DNA from: Leptospira kanakyensis
GTDB taxonomy: Bacteria > Spirochaetota > Leptospiria > Leptospirales > Leptospiraceae
Reading direction: 5' to 3'
Length of the DNA: 64,000 nucleotides
Assembly: GCF_004769235.1 (NCBI RefSeq)
Contig: NZ_RQFG01000010.1
Coordinates: 186,001 to 250,000 of the forward strand
Under the pieces are notes generated by a model. The model made no database searches. It was not told the DNA's origin and worked only from the letters and a program-made list of their open reading frames with translations. This document shows positions 17,949 to 26,222 of the stretch, in pieces. A program made the translations under genes and the position numbers. Every line of letters begins with the position of its first letter. Position 1 is the stretch's first letter.

Positions 17949-19205
17949 ATGTCAATCAAATCCTTTATCCCTGCAAAGTTCAATCTTCCAGCTTTATGGT
18001 TTACGGATCTGACTCTTCCTGTTCTCAACAAAATGCTCCATAATCTCGAATCCATCGAAATTTCGGAAACAGACCAAAAGACATTAAAAACCTTTCAGAA
18101 AGAACGACTCCTTTATATTTCCAATCATCCTACAACCAAGGAACCTGGGGTTGCCTATCATGCAGCAAACCTTATGGGTTCTAGGTTTCACTATATGGCC
18201 GCAAGAGAGGTATTCGAATGGGGATTTGGGTTTGTTGGCGACTTCATCCAATCACTAGGGGCCTACTCTGTGTTAGCCGGTGCACCAGACCGTGAATCCC
18301 TCAAAGCCTCTAGAGAAATCCTCGCATCCAAAGGCGGAAAACTTGCCCTATTCCCAGAAGGAGAACCCACAAGTGGGATGAATGACACCCTACTTCCCTT
18401 CCAACCAGGTGTTGCACAACTCGGATTTTGGGGTCTTGAAGATGCATTAAAAAAAGATCCGGATGCAAAGATTTGGGTTTTACCCACCTTTGTTAAGTAC
18501 AGAATGACCGCTTCCATCGACTCCATGCAAAAGGACATCGACCAAACAATTTCTAAAATGGAACAGAAGTTAGGAATTTCCAAAACAGGAAAAGACATCC
18601 TTCATAGATTTTTGTCAGTGGGAAAACGTATGATCGAAAGGGAAGAAAAAGAATACGGAGTCCCTGTCGAAGAAAGTAGGGCCGATGATTTTGACTACCG
18701 ATTGGGAAGGATGCGCCATGCCATGCTCGATAACATTGCAAGAAAAGCCAACATTCCTAAATGGGATGGTGACGCCAATGCCATCGAAAAACTAAGAAGG
18801 ATTCTAAGTGTTTTAGAAATGGTCTCTGTCGGAATGCCCGATCCCAACGGAGAACTTCCAAGCCTTGAAATGGCAACTTGGGCAAAAAATGCTGCCACCA
18901 AAGCTTACGACTTCATCACCATCCAAACCGCCTACATCAAAGAATTACCAAGTGCCGAAAGACTTTATGAGTTTTTATACCGTTACGAAAACGAAATATT
19001 TGGAGAATTTAAACCCAGGCCCCACAGAGCGGTGGTTAGATTTGGAACCCCATTTACGTTCAATGAGTATTTAAGTTCTTATAAAGAAGATAAAAAGAAA
19101 ACGCTAGATACCATTACAGAACGTCTAAGAAAAGAGTTAGAAACTATGCTTGTGGAAGAAAAATCCAAATCCAATCCACTCTTTCCAAGCCAATATATTT
19201 TTTGA
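17949..19205 (+). CDS. 1-acylglycerol-3-phosphate acyltransferase-like protein (PlsC family)
   Basis: A 418-residue protein with a glycerolipid acyltransferase fold. The catalytic HX4D-type box is NHPTTKE (H60, E65; Glu in place of the usual Asp), and the substrate box is LFPEGEPTSG (134-143). No clear transmembrane helix is seen, so it is probably peripheral. It carries about 200 extra C-terminal, mostly helical residues compared with simple PlsC proteins. The stop overlaps the start of the next gene (TGATG), giving a short operon with an HATPase protein and a ferritin-like protein. Confidence 0.82.
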   Translation: MSIKSFIPAKFNLPALWFTDLTLPVLNKMLHNLESIEISETDQKTLKTFQKERLLYISNHPTTKEPGVAYHAANLMGSRFHYMAAREVFEWGFGFVGDFIQSLGAYSVLAGAPDRESLKASREILASKGGKLALFPEGEPTSGMNDTLLPFQPGVAQLGFWGLEDALKKDPDAKIWVLPTFVKYRMTASIDSMQKDIDQTISKMEQKLGISKTGKDILHRFLSVGKRMIEREEKEYGVPVEESRADDFDYRLGRMRHAMLDNIARKANIPKWDGDANAIEKLRRILSVLEMVSVGMPDPNGELPSLEMATWAKNAATKAYDFITIQTAYIKELPSAERLYEFLYRYENEIFGEFKPRPHRAVVRFGTPFTFNEYLSSYKEDKKKTLDTITERLRKELETMLVEEKSKSNPLFPSQYIF

Positions 19206-19852
19206 TGCAAACCTTTAGTCCTGAACAAATCAAAAACCTAGTCGAAACCGGAGCACCCATCGAATGGAATGCCTACGGTGCATCCAAGGTGTTAGATGAA
19301 AATTTGGTAAAAGTTTTGGACTCTCTCACTGAAAAATATGGAATCCCTGATTTATCTGCTATTCTTTTCACCATTGTCAAAGACTTAATCCTCAACGGTT
19401 TTAAAGCCAATTTCAAAAGACTTTTTTTCCAAGAAAACCAATTAGACATCCACTCACCCGCCGATTATGAGTTAGGTGTTAGAATGTATAAAAGCCTAAT
19501 CCTATCCGGGCGAGGAAATACATTTGAACCACTCGCACGAGAAAGGAATTTATACGTTCACCTCAAAATCGAACATAACGACCACCAAATCAAATTTGAT
19601 GTGAGAAACAACAACACACTGGTCAGAGGAGAAATGCAAAAAATTCGGAACTCTCTTTTACATGCACAAAACTATAACGACATTATGGAATATTATATCG
19701 AACGAGGAGACAATTCCGAAGGAGAAGGAATTGGGATTGCCCTTTGTGTCATCTTACTCAAAGGTGAGGGCCTACCGACTGACCAATTTCGGATCTACCA
19801 TGAGGACGGTGAAACCATTGCCCAACTAAACATCCCATTGAAGAAAAGCTAG
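19205..19852 (+). CDS. Stand-alone HATPase-fold (histidine kinase-like ATPase) protein
   Basis: A 215-residue protein that begins at the ATG overlapping the acyltransferase stop. It contains GHKL-ATPase features: an N-box-like segment LILNGFKANF (61-70), a nearby RNNNT stretch where the D/G1 box would be, and a glycine-rich lid SEGEGIGIALCVILL (171-185). It has no dimerisation/phosphoacceptor domain or sensor domain, so it is either an RsbW-like kinase or a signalling adaptor. The G1 box lacks the usual DxGxG, so nucleotide binding should be tested. It might partner with the STAS proteins encoded at 6164 and 54128. Confidence 0.7.
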   Translation: MQTFSPEQIKNLVETGAPIEWNAYGASKVLDENLVKVLDSLTEKYGIPDLSAILFTIVKDLILNGFKANFKRLFFQENQLDIHSPADYELGVRMYKSLILSGRGNTFEPLARERNLYVHLKIEHNDHQIKFDVRNNNTLVRGEMQKIRNSLLHAQNYNDIMEYYIERGDNSEGEGIGIALCVILLKGEGLPTDQFRIYHEDGETIAQLNIPLKKS

Positions 19853-19883
19853 CCCAAAGAAACAGATCTCACAGTTTGGATTT

Positions 19884-20519
19884 ATGGGTTCCGTTACTGT
19901 CCTCTCGAATGATTCCATTCCTAAAGTTCTCTCCGATATCGTTGCCAATGAAACCAACCATGCGCTTTGGCTGAACACTCTGTCTTTATTAGAACATCTT
20001 GGTTCCAGAAAAATCCTCCTCACCCAATCCAGTGAAGAAACTTCCGAGATGATTTTAAAACATGCCACAGAAGAAGCAAGGCATGCCCTCTTTTTCAAAA
20101 AAGCTGCCCGCACCATAAAACCTAGTTTCCAATTAGGATACCAAAACTCCGCACTCGTTCGGGGAACTGCGGCAAGAATTTATTTCGCAAAACTGGACAC
20201 ACTGGTTCGCCGTAGCCTTCGCAAAGTGTTTACGGATGAAAAACAATTCACCTACCTTGCTTATTTGTACACCACTACGGTCATCGAAAAAAGGGCTATG
20301 GTCGTCTACGAAGCGTACGACGAGATTTTGGACAAAACCGGTTCTCCCATCCGCCTAACCAATCTGATTTTAGAAGAGGAAGGCCACCTTTCCGAAATGA
20401 GTGCCGAAATGTTCCGACTCGACCCGGGTGCCAAGGAACGATTGGCCGCTCTCGAGGCAGAAGAAGCAAAAATTTTTGTCCGATTTTGGCTCCAAATCCG
20501 TGAATTCTCACTGAATTAA
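19884..20519 (+). CDS. Ferritin-like di-iron protein
   Basis: A 211-residue four-helix-bundle protein. Two ExxH motifs, EEARH (residues about 73-77) and EEEGH (about 166-170), plus Glu residues in the other helices (ANETNH early on, VIEKRA near 136), give the ligand set of ferritin-like carboxylate-bridged di-iron proteins. It could be an oxidase, oxygenase or iron-storage relative. It follows the HATPase gene after 31 bases in the same direction, and a hairpin terminator at 20523-20556 closes the unit. Confidence 0.78.
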   Translation: MGSVTVLSNDSIPKVLSDIVANETNHALWLNTLSLLEHLGSRKILLTQSSEETSEMILKHATEEARHALFFKKAARTIKPSFQLGYQNSALVRGTAARIYFAKLDTLVRRSLRKVFTDEKQFTYLAYLYTTTVIEKRAMVVYEAYDEILDKTGSPIRLTNLILEEEGHLSEMSAEMFRLDPGAKERLAALEAEEAKIFVRFWLQIREFSLN

Positions 20520-20522
20520 AAA

Positions 20523-20556
20523 AGGCTTGCGGAAAAAATCCGAGCCTGGTTTTCTT
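20523..20556 (+). terminator. Rho-independent terminator after the ferritin-like gene
   Basis: The sequence directly after the stop codon forms a stem (AGGCT and CGGA on the left, TCCG and AGCCT on the right, with a two-base bulge) around an A-rich loop, followed by GGTTTTCTT. It would end the acyltransferase-HATPase-ferritin transcript and separate it from the coiled-coil gene. Confidence 0.65.
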
Positions 20557-20602
20557 CAACCATCTTCATGCGACATAATACTATTATTGGATCTTTGAGA
20601 AA

Positions 20603-23600
20603 ATGGGATTAGAAGTCTTTTTATTACCTTTTTTGGCCAGTGTTGCGGTGACTATTGGGCTACGTCGTCTGGACAAATCCAACACCAAACTCTCCCAACT
20701 CAAACGTTATGCGTCCAAATTGACCGATGAAATTGATGGTGTCGCACTCCAAAAAATCCAATTGGTGAAAGATGCCGGCATTGACCTCGATATCCTTGTC
20801 AAACAATCTCGCAAAGTAGCAGAAGACATCCAAGGTTTAAGTTCCGAGTCTCGTGACCTATTCGAAAAAATCCGCGCAAGTAAAGATTACCTCTCTTCCT
20901 TATCAGGTGAGATGGAACAAATCCAAGATTTAAGTTCCCAAGTCCGTCGTGAAAAACAAAACATGGAAGAAGGACTTTCTCAGATCAACTCCCACAAACG
21001 AGAGTTACGCGAAGTATCGGAAGATATGGAAGCCCTTCATAATGAATCCATCTCCATGTTGGATACTTTCCAAAACAAACTCAATCACAGAAGTGATGAA
21101 ATTTTACAATCTGTCGCACAAAAGATGGTGGAACTGGAAAGCCTTCTCGAAACCAAATCTGATTTTCTAGACAACTCACTTTCTAAAATTGCAGAGACTG
21201 CACGCGAAAAACTTTTATCCCATGCCGATGTGATGGTGGGTGAAACTGCCGGACGACTCGACCACGCACGTAAAGAAATGGATTTGTTACTCGAGTCCAT
21301 GAAATACGCACAAGGTGATTTGGATGTTCGTCTCACTAAGTTTGAAGACACATCTTCCCTACTCTCTGACAAAGTCGATAAGTTTGATGAAAGGTTAGAA
21401 GAAAAATACCAACGTGCTTCTGGTAAGTTGGAAGAAAAAGTAAATCTACTCGAGAAAAAAATCCAAGAACGTTTTGATTCCATCTTTGACCAAGTCACTC
21501 ATACAAAAGATTCTTTTATGAAGGGACTTTCTCAAGAGACAGATGCCATCAAACGAGAAATCGAAGACTTGTCTCTGGAAACACTTTCCAAACGTGATGA
21601 CATCATCAATGAAACCAGAAGACAAGCTGACGGAATCAACCAAACCATCATCCAATTCCAAGAAAAATATTTGGAAGCAGAGAACAAACTCCTTCGCCAA
21701 GCAGACATTCGCAAACAAGAACTCATTCGTGAAATCGAAGCCTTCTCTGAAGAATTCCACCGCATCTCAGAAGACTTAAAAGAAGAAGCAAGTTCTCTCA
21801 AAAAAAGTGCCCTCCAAGAACTCAAAGATTTTGATCGTGAGTTGGATTCTGTTCGTTCCAACCAAGAAACTGTCATCAAAACCTCTCTCTTTGAATTAAG
21901 AAAAGAACTCGAAGAAAGAATGAACTCTGATTTCAAACTCCAAAAGAGCGAAATGGAATCGGATTTAGAAACAGTTCATTCGCAAGTCAAAGAACTAAAC
22001 GAAACGATCACTGCACAAACCAAAGATGTGGATGAGTATGTAGAAGAGTTAAAATCAGCCCTTCGTGAATCGGCTCATGAAATTCTAGAAACTGCTGAAG
22101 AAAAAGCCAAAGAATCAGAAGAAATAGTGACTGAAAAAATCCGAATCGCCAATGCGAACTTGGAACAATTTGTCAGCAAATGGGAAGACGAACTTGGTAG
22201 AATTCGGGAAGACCAAAACTTTAGCATCGAAAAACTCCAAGACCGATTAAAAGAAATTCATATCGAGGGTGCTGATCTACTCGGTGAATTCCAAAACCAA
22301 TTCCAAAAAGCAAAATCCAATTTGGAAATGGCCGCCGAGTCCAAAACCAAAGAAAGTATCTCTCGTTTAGAAGAAGAAGCGAAACTTGCTCGTAGTGAAG
22401 TCGAAAGAATCCTTAAACATTTAGAAGAATCAGGAGAATCTTTCTTTAATTTACAAGAAGAGAAAATGGACAGACTCAATGAAACCATTGATTCTAAAAT
22501 CTCTCACCAATTGACAAAACTCCTTGATAAAGGGAATGTCCAACTCGGCCAACTTGAAGAAAAAATTTCAAACCATTTAAATACCGTTAAACGTAACTTA
22601 GACGAAAGTATCAAACGTTCCAAAGACGAATCCAAAAAACAAATTGAAACGTACCAGAGAGATTACGAAAAGTCTTTCAAAGAAATTGCAAAAGAAAGCC
22701 AAGACTTCTTAAAAGACAGTTTGGAGCAGTTCCAAGATCTAAAATACGAAATTAAAAACGGATTGGATGATCTAAACGATACCAAAGAAGAAACTCTTTC
22801 TAGTTTCCAATCCGAAATGGAAACACTCAAAGAAGATATCTTAACTTTATCCAGTGAGTTAGAAACCGTAAAAGAACATTCCGATTTATTTGCCTCCGCC
22901 AAACAGATTGCAGAGGAATCAAACAAAGCTGTGGAAGAAATCTCAGAAGCCCTCCGTGCCCTAGAAAAAGGCCGACCAGACATTGACCTTTACCAATCGG
23001 CAATTTCCGAGTTTTCAGAGCTTCGAAAAGAAATCGCAAACGAATTAGAAACTTTAAAAGAAGCGCAGTTCCAATCGGAAGACATCGACAAACAAGTGCA
23101 AATCCTTGCATCCAATCTTGTCCATGTTTCTGAAACTATGGAAGGTTTCGAACAAAGTTTGAACGAAGTGAGTTCCATTGAAACGCGGGTAACCAAACTC
23201 ACAACCGAACAATCTAAAATTGAATCCTTCCTTTCTTCCTTACAAGAGTCACAAGATTCGGTTTTCACTTTAGTGGAAAACTTAGAAGGCCAAAAACACA
23301 ATGCACGGGAACTCCAAGCCCGTCTCGACATCCTCGACCGGGAAATCGAAGTGGTAGAAGCCCGCGAAAAGGAACTGACTGAAACCATCCGCCAGGCAGA
23401 AAACAGAACTTCCTTCCTGGTGGAAAGGGAAGCACAGATTGATTCCGTAGAACGTAAATTTGACAAAATCGAAGAGCTGCTAGGTGACCTTTCCGACCGC
23501 CACCGCCAAATCCTCACCCTCCAAAAACGATTGGAAGATCTCAAAGAATCCTCAAGGGAAACCAAGGATGATTTGGAATCTCTCCTTGGGGAAGCAGACG

Positions 23601-23833
23601 AAACCTTCGAAAAACTCTCCGAATTCCTGGACATTGTCCAAGGAGCCATGCAAAGTCCGGTTCCGGCAGGGAAATCCGACCGAAAAGTTTCGGGAAATCC
23701 CCTTGTCGAGAGAAAAAGAGCCACCATCCAGAGCCTCCACGACAACTACCAGTGGTCTTCCGAGGCAATTAGTGAAAAATTAAATATTGAAAAATCCCTC
23801 GTAGATAGCATCCTCGGAGTTAGAAAGAAATAA
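20603..23833 (+). CDS. Giant membrane-anchored coiled-coil protein with HTH-like tail
   Basis: A 1076-residue protein. One N-terminal hydrophobic helix (about residues 2-20) is followed by nearly 1000 residues of continuous, highly charged coiled coil rich in Glu, Lys, Ser, Leu and Gln. There are no Walker motifs, so it is not an SMC ATPase despite the similarity such sequences score. The last 40 residues (SLHDNYQWSSEAISEKLNIEKSLVDSILGV) look like a small helix-turn-helix module similar to the tails of some bacterial coiled-coil proteins. Leptospira is known to make filament-forming coiled-coil proteins (for example Scc); whether this is related I cannot tell. The histone-fold gene starts 11 bases after its stop. 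Confidence 0.85.
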   Translation: MGLEVFLLPFLASVAVTIGLRRLDKSNTKLSQLKRYASKLTDEIDGVALQKIQLVKDAGIDLDILVKQSRKVAEDIQGLSSESRDLFEKIRASKDYLSSLSGEMEQIQDLSSQVRREKQNMEEGLSQINSHKRELREVSEDMEALHNESISMLDTFQNKLNHRSDEILQSVAQKMVELESLLETKSDFLDNSLSKIAETAREKLLSHADVMVGETAGRLDHARKEMDLLLESMKYAQGDLDVRLTKFEDTSSLLSDKVDKFDERLEEKYQRASGKLEEKVNLLEKKIQERFDSIFDQVTHTKDSFMKGLSQETDAIKREIEDLSLETLSKRDDIINETRRQADGINQTIIQFQEKYLEAENKLLRQADIRKQELIREIEAFSEEFHRISEDLKEEASSLKKSALQELKDFDRELDSVRSNQETVIKTSLFELRKELEERMNSDFKLQKSEMESDLETVHSQVKELNETITAQTKDVDEYVEELKSALRESAHEILETAEEKAKESEEIVTEKIRIANANLEQFVSKWEDELGRIREDQNFSIEKLQDRLKEIHIEGADLLGEFQNQFQKAKSNLEMAAESKTKESISRLEEEAKLARSEVERILKHLEESGESFFNLQEEKMDRLNETIDSKISHQLTKLLDKGNVQLGQLEEKISNHLNTVKRNLDESIKRSKDESKKQIETYQRDYEKSFKEIAKESQDFLKDSLEQFQDLKYEIKNGLDDLNDTKEETLSSFQSEMETLKEDILTLSSELETVKEHSDLFASAKQIAEESNKAVEEISEALRALEKGRPDIDLYQSAISEFSELRKEIANELETLKEAQFQSEDIDKQVQILASNLVHVSETMEGFEQSLNEVSSIETRVTKLTTEQSKIESFLSSLQESQDSVFTLVENLEGQKHNARELQARLDILDREIEVVEAREKELTETIRQAENRTSFLVEREAQIDSVERKFDKIEELLGDLSDRHRQILTLQKRLEDLKESSRETKDDLESLLGEADETFEKLSEFLDIVQGAMQSPVPAGKSDRKVSGNPLVERKRATIQSLHDNYQWSSEAISEKLNIEKSLVDSILGVRKK

Positions 23834-23844
23834 CCGAGGTATCC

Positions 23845-24048
23845 ATGTCCGAAGAACAAACAGAAACAACGTCGAAGGAATCCCTAATTGTCACATCTAA
23901 AGTGAAAGCATACATCAAAAGTAAGGGATTTATGACTTCTGGAGACGCGATTGAGGGAATCAACGAAGAAATCTACCGTCTCCTCGACAAAGCTCTGGAA
24001 AGAACCTCTGCGAATAAAAGAACAACGGTTCGATCCACAGATTTCTAA
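23845..24048 (+). CDS. Bacterial histone-fold protein
   Basis: A 67-residue protein beginning after a GAGG Shine-Dalgarno. After a polar N-terminal tail (1-13) it shows the pattern of bacterial histones of the Bdellovibrio Bd0055/HBb and Leptospira type: VTSKVKAYIKSKGF (helix 1), a long helix from SGDAIEGINEEI to LERTSANKR (helix 2), and RTTVRSTDF (short helix 3, with the Thr-Val...Asp-Phe signature shared with archaeal histones). It should bind DNA as a dimer. It lies between the giant coiled-coil gene and map (3 bases before the map GTG), so it is probably expressed with them. The assignment comes from remembered sequence patterns, not a search. Confidence 0.85.
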   Translation: MSEEQTETTSKESLIVTSKVKAYIKSKGFMTSGDAIEGINEEIYRLLDKALERTSANKRTTVRSTDF

Positions 24049-24051
24049 TCC

Positions 24052-24807
24052 GTGATTTACATTAAAAACAAATCTGAAATTGAAACGATGAGGAAGGCGG
24101 GAAAATTTGCCGCCGAACTCCTCGTCTATCTAGAGCCCTTTGTCAAAGCCGGGGTCACTACCCTGGAACTGAACGATCTCGCCGAAGCCTATACCAAAAA
24201 AAACGGCCATAGATCGGCCCCTCTCGGATACAAAGGCTTTCCTAAGTCCATTTGCTCCTCCATCAACCATGTCGTTTGCCATGGAATTCCGAAAAAAGAA
24301 GATGTCCTTGCCAATGGCGACATTGTGAATCTAGACGTATCGCCCATTGTGGACGGATACATTGGAGATACCTCCAAAACCTTTATCGTGGGTGGTAAAT
24401 CCACTCCTGATGCCGAAAAACTGGTAGCGGATACCGAAAAAGCAATGTGGGTCGGAATCGAACAAGTGAAACCGGGGAACCGCATCGATGATATCGGAAA
24501 CGCAATTGATGACTTTCTCACTCCACTCGGGTATGGGATTGTTCGTGACCTTATGGGTCATGGTGTGGGACGCAATTTCCACGAAGAACCACAAGTCCCT
24601 CATTTTCGTTCTCCACGGAAACTGGCAAAAATTGAAGCAGGGATGATCTTCACTGTCGAACCCATGGTCAATTTAGGAACTTGGGAAGTGAATTTTGATA
24701 AATCCGATAAGTGGACTGTCCGCACCAAAGACGGAAAACTTTCTGCCCAATTTGAGCATACCGTCCTTGTCACAGACAAAGGTTACGAAATTCTAACAAA
24801 AGTTTGA
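24052..24807 (+). CDS. map: Methionine aminopeptidase, type I
   Basis: A 251-residue cytosolic metalloprotease that removes N-terminal Met from new proteins. Metal ligands are all visible: Asp95 in NLDVS, Asp106 in GDTSK, His in GHGVGRNFHEEP, Glu in FTVEPM and Glu in QFEHTVLV. The length is that of the short type I enzymes without a zinc-finger extension. It starts with GTG three bases after the stop of the histone-fold gene, which suggests co-translation with it. Confidence 0.95.
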   Translation: MIYIKNKSEIETMRKAGKFAAELLVYLEPFVKAGVTTLELNDLAEAYTKKNGHRSAPLGYKGFPKSICSSINHVVCHGIPKKEDVLANGDIVNLDVSPIVDGYIGDTSKTFIVGGKSTPDAEKLVADTEKAMWVGIEQVKPGNRIDDIGNAIDDFLTPLGYGIVRDLMGHGVGRNFHEEPQVPHFRSPRKLAKIEAGMIFTVEPMVNLGTWEVNFDKSDKWTVRTKDGKLSAQFEHTVLVTDKGYEILTKV

Positions 24808-24864
24808 AGAAATCGTTCTTGCTTTCGCATCCAATCTGTCGTCTAATTTCAAAAGAGGATTATT

Positions 24865-24996
24865 ATGAAACTGACCATCGCTCTATTTAGTTTATTTGTC
24901 ATCACATCTGCGTCGTTTGCCATTTGCCCAGGAAAAGAAAAACGTTCCTGCCCAGGGCATGACAAATTAGTTGAGTGCCCTAACGACGGAAAATAA
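24865..24996 (+). CDS. Tiny secreted Cys-containing peptide
   Basis: A 43-codon reading frame with a good Shine-Dalgarno (AGAGGA, 6 bases before the ATG). It begins with a standard signal peptide (MKLTIALFSLFVITSASFA) and leaves a 24-residue mature part with three Cys residues, each followed by Pro (ICPGKE, SCPGHD, ECPNDG). The spacing, start signal and clean signal peptide argue for a real gene; it ends 5 bases before the response regulator gene. No family is recognised. The Cys-Pro-Gly repeats could bind metal or form disulfides. Confidence 0.6.
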   Translation: MKLTIALFSLFVITSASFAICPGKEKRSCPGHDKLVECPNDGK

Positions 24997-25001
24997 TTCC
25001 T

Positions 25002-25397
25002 ATGAACAAGGCCATTCTCTTCGTCGATGACGAACAAATCATTCTGATGAGTCTGAAGTCCCAGCTCAAAAAACATTTTGGGAACGAGTATCGTTATGAA
25101 ACAGCCCAAAATACAGAAGAGGCTTGGTCTATCATTGAAGAATTGGCAGAAGAAGGAATCGATATCCTCATCATCATTTCGGATTGGCTGATGCCGAACC
25201 AACGTGGTGATGAGTTCCTTCGCGATGTACACAAATCCTATCCTGCAATTAAGAAAATAATTATTTCCGGTCATATTGATGAGTTATCACTCAATCAATT
25301 GAAAGGAGAAGTGGATCTACACAGCTTCTTAAACAAACCATGGTCTGAATCGGATTTAATCAAAAAAGTAGAAGACGCCATTACGAAGATTGCCTAG
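25002..25397 (+). CDS. Single-domain response regulator (CheY-like)
   Basis: A 131-residue receiver domain with no output domain. The acidic pocket is VDDE (8-11), the phospho-acceptor is Asp61 in SDWLMP, the switch residue is Ser in IISGH, and the conserved Lys is in LNKPW. It would receive a phosphate from a histidine kinase that is not encoded next to it and act through protein contacts. It lies between the small secreted peptide gene and thiM with short gaps on both sides (5 and 21 bases). Confidence 0.92.
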   Translation: MNKAILFVDDEQIILMSLKSQLKKHFGNEYRYETAQNTEEAWSIIEELAEEGIDILIIISDWLMPNQRGDEFLRDVHKSYPAIKKIIISGHIDELSLNQLKGEVDLHSFLNKPWSESDLIKKVEDAITKIA

Positions 25398-25418
25398 GTT
25401 TTCCTAGGAAACCTCCGC

Positions 25419-26222
25419 ATGTCAAAATCAATCATTGAAAATACTATCGAAGATTTAGAAACCTTACGTTCTAAGTCCCCTCTCGTTCATAATATCACAA
25501 ACTATGTAGTCATGAATAATACTGCCAATGCCCTCCTTGCCATAGGTGCCTCTCCTATTATGGCTCACGCCATTGAAGAAGTCGAAGAAATGGTTACAAT
25601 CTGTTCGGCAACTGTCATCAATATTGGAACTTTATCTGAACCTTGGATCCAAAGTATGGAAAAGGCAGCCGCAAAAGCAGTGTCCATTCACAAACCATTG
25701 GTTCTGGATCCGGTTGGAGCAGGAGCAAGTAACTTGCGTAATATGGCAATTCGTCGTATCCTTGGTGCAGGTAGTCCAAGCATTGTTCGTGGGAATGCTT
25801 CTGAAATTTTGTCAACACTCAACTCTTCTGGAAAAACAAAAGGAGTGGATTCCACTGATTCTTCTGAATCGGCTGTGGATTCGGGAAAATCTCTTTCCAA
25901 AGTTACTGGTGGGGTGGTTGTTATCTCTGGAGCCACTGATTATATTTTAAGTGGGACTGAAAAAGCCCAAGTGAGAAACGGTGACCCACTGATGACAAAG
26001 GTGACTGGTCTCGGTTGTACGGCTTCTGCTATTTGTGGAGCTTTTGCAGCCATCCAACCCAACCAATTCCGCGCGGCAACTTCTGCTATGGCAATTATGG
26101 GAATTGCTGGAGAAATGGCAAAATCCAAAACAAGTTCCCCAGGAAGTTTCCAAATCGCTTTTTTAGACGCGTTGTATGAAATTGGAGCAGATACCATCAA
26201 ACAAAAGTTAAATGGGGAATAA
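25419..26222 (+). CDS. thiM: Hydroxyethylthiazole kinase
   Basis: A 267-residue ribokinase-like enzyme that phosphorylates 4-methyl-5-(2-hydroxyethyl)thiazole in thiamine salvage. It shows VHNITNYVVMNNTANALLA at the N-terminus, LDPVGAGAS (about 87-95), and the anion-hole TGLGCTASA with the catalytic Cys region (about 195-203), all typical of ThiM. It overlaps thiE by 11 bases. No TPP riboswitch is possible in the 21-base gap upstream, so any thiamine control must act from a more distant promoter. Confidence 0.93.
   Translation: MSKSIIENTIEDLETLRSKSPLVHNITNYVVMNNTANALLAIGASPIMAHAIEEVEEMVTICSATVINIGTLSEPWIQSMEKAAAKAVSIHKPLVLDPVGAGASNLRNMAIRRILGAGSPSIVRGNASEILSTLNSSGKTKGVDSTDSSESAVDSGKSLSKVTGGVVVISGATDYILSGTEKAQVRNGDPLMTKVTGLGCTASAICGAFAAIQPNQFRAATSAMAIMGIAGEMAKSKTSSPGSFQIAFLDALYEIGADTIKQKLNGE

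Noticed and set aside
22990..23745. 251-codon open frame on the minus strand inside the coiled-coil gene, rich in Ser and Arg
   Set aside because: It is the shadow of a Glu/Lys/Leu-rich coiled coil; composition is biased, it has no start signal and the sense gene is clearly real.
20603..23833. SMC-type chromosome segregation ATPase
   Set aside because: No Walker A, Walker B or hinge; only low-complexity coiled coil resembles SMC proteins.
25398..25418. Possible TPP riboswitch in front of thiM
   Set aside because: Only 21 bases separate the response regulator stop from the thiM ATG, far too short for a riboswitch; a CCTAGG inverted repeat there is too small to count.
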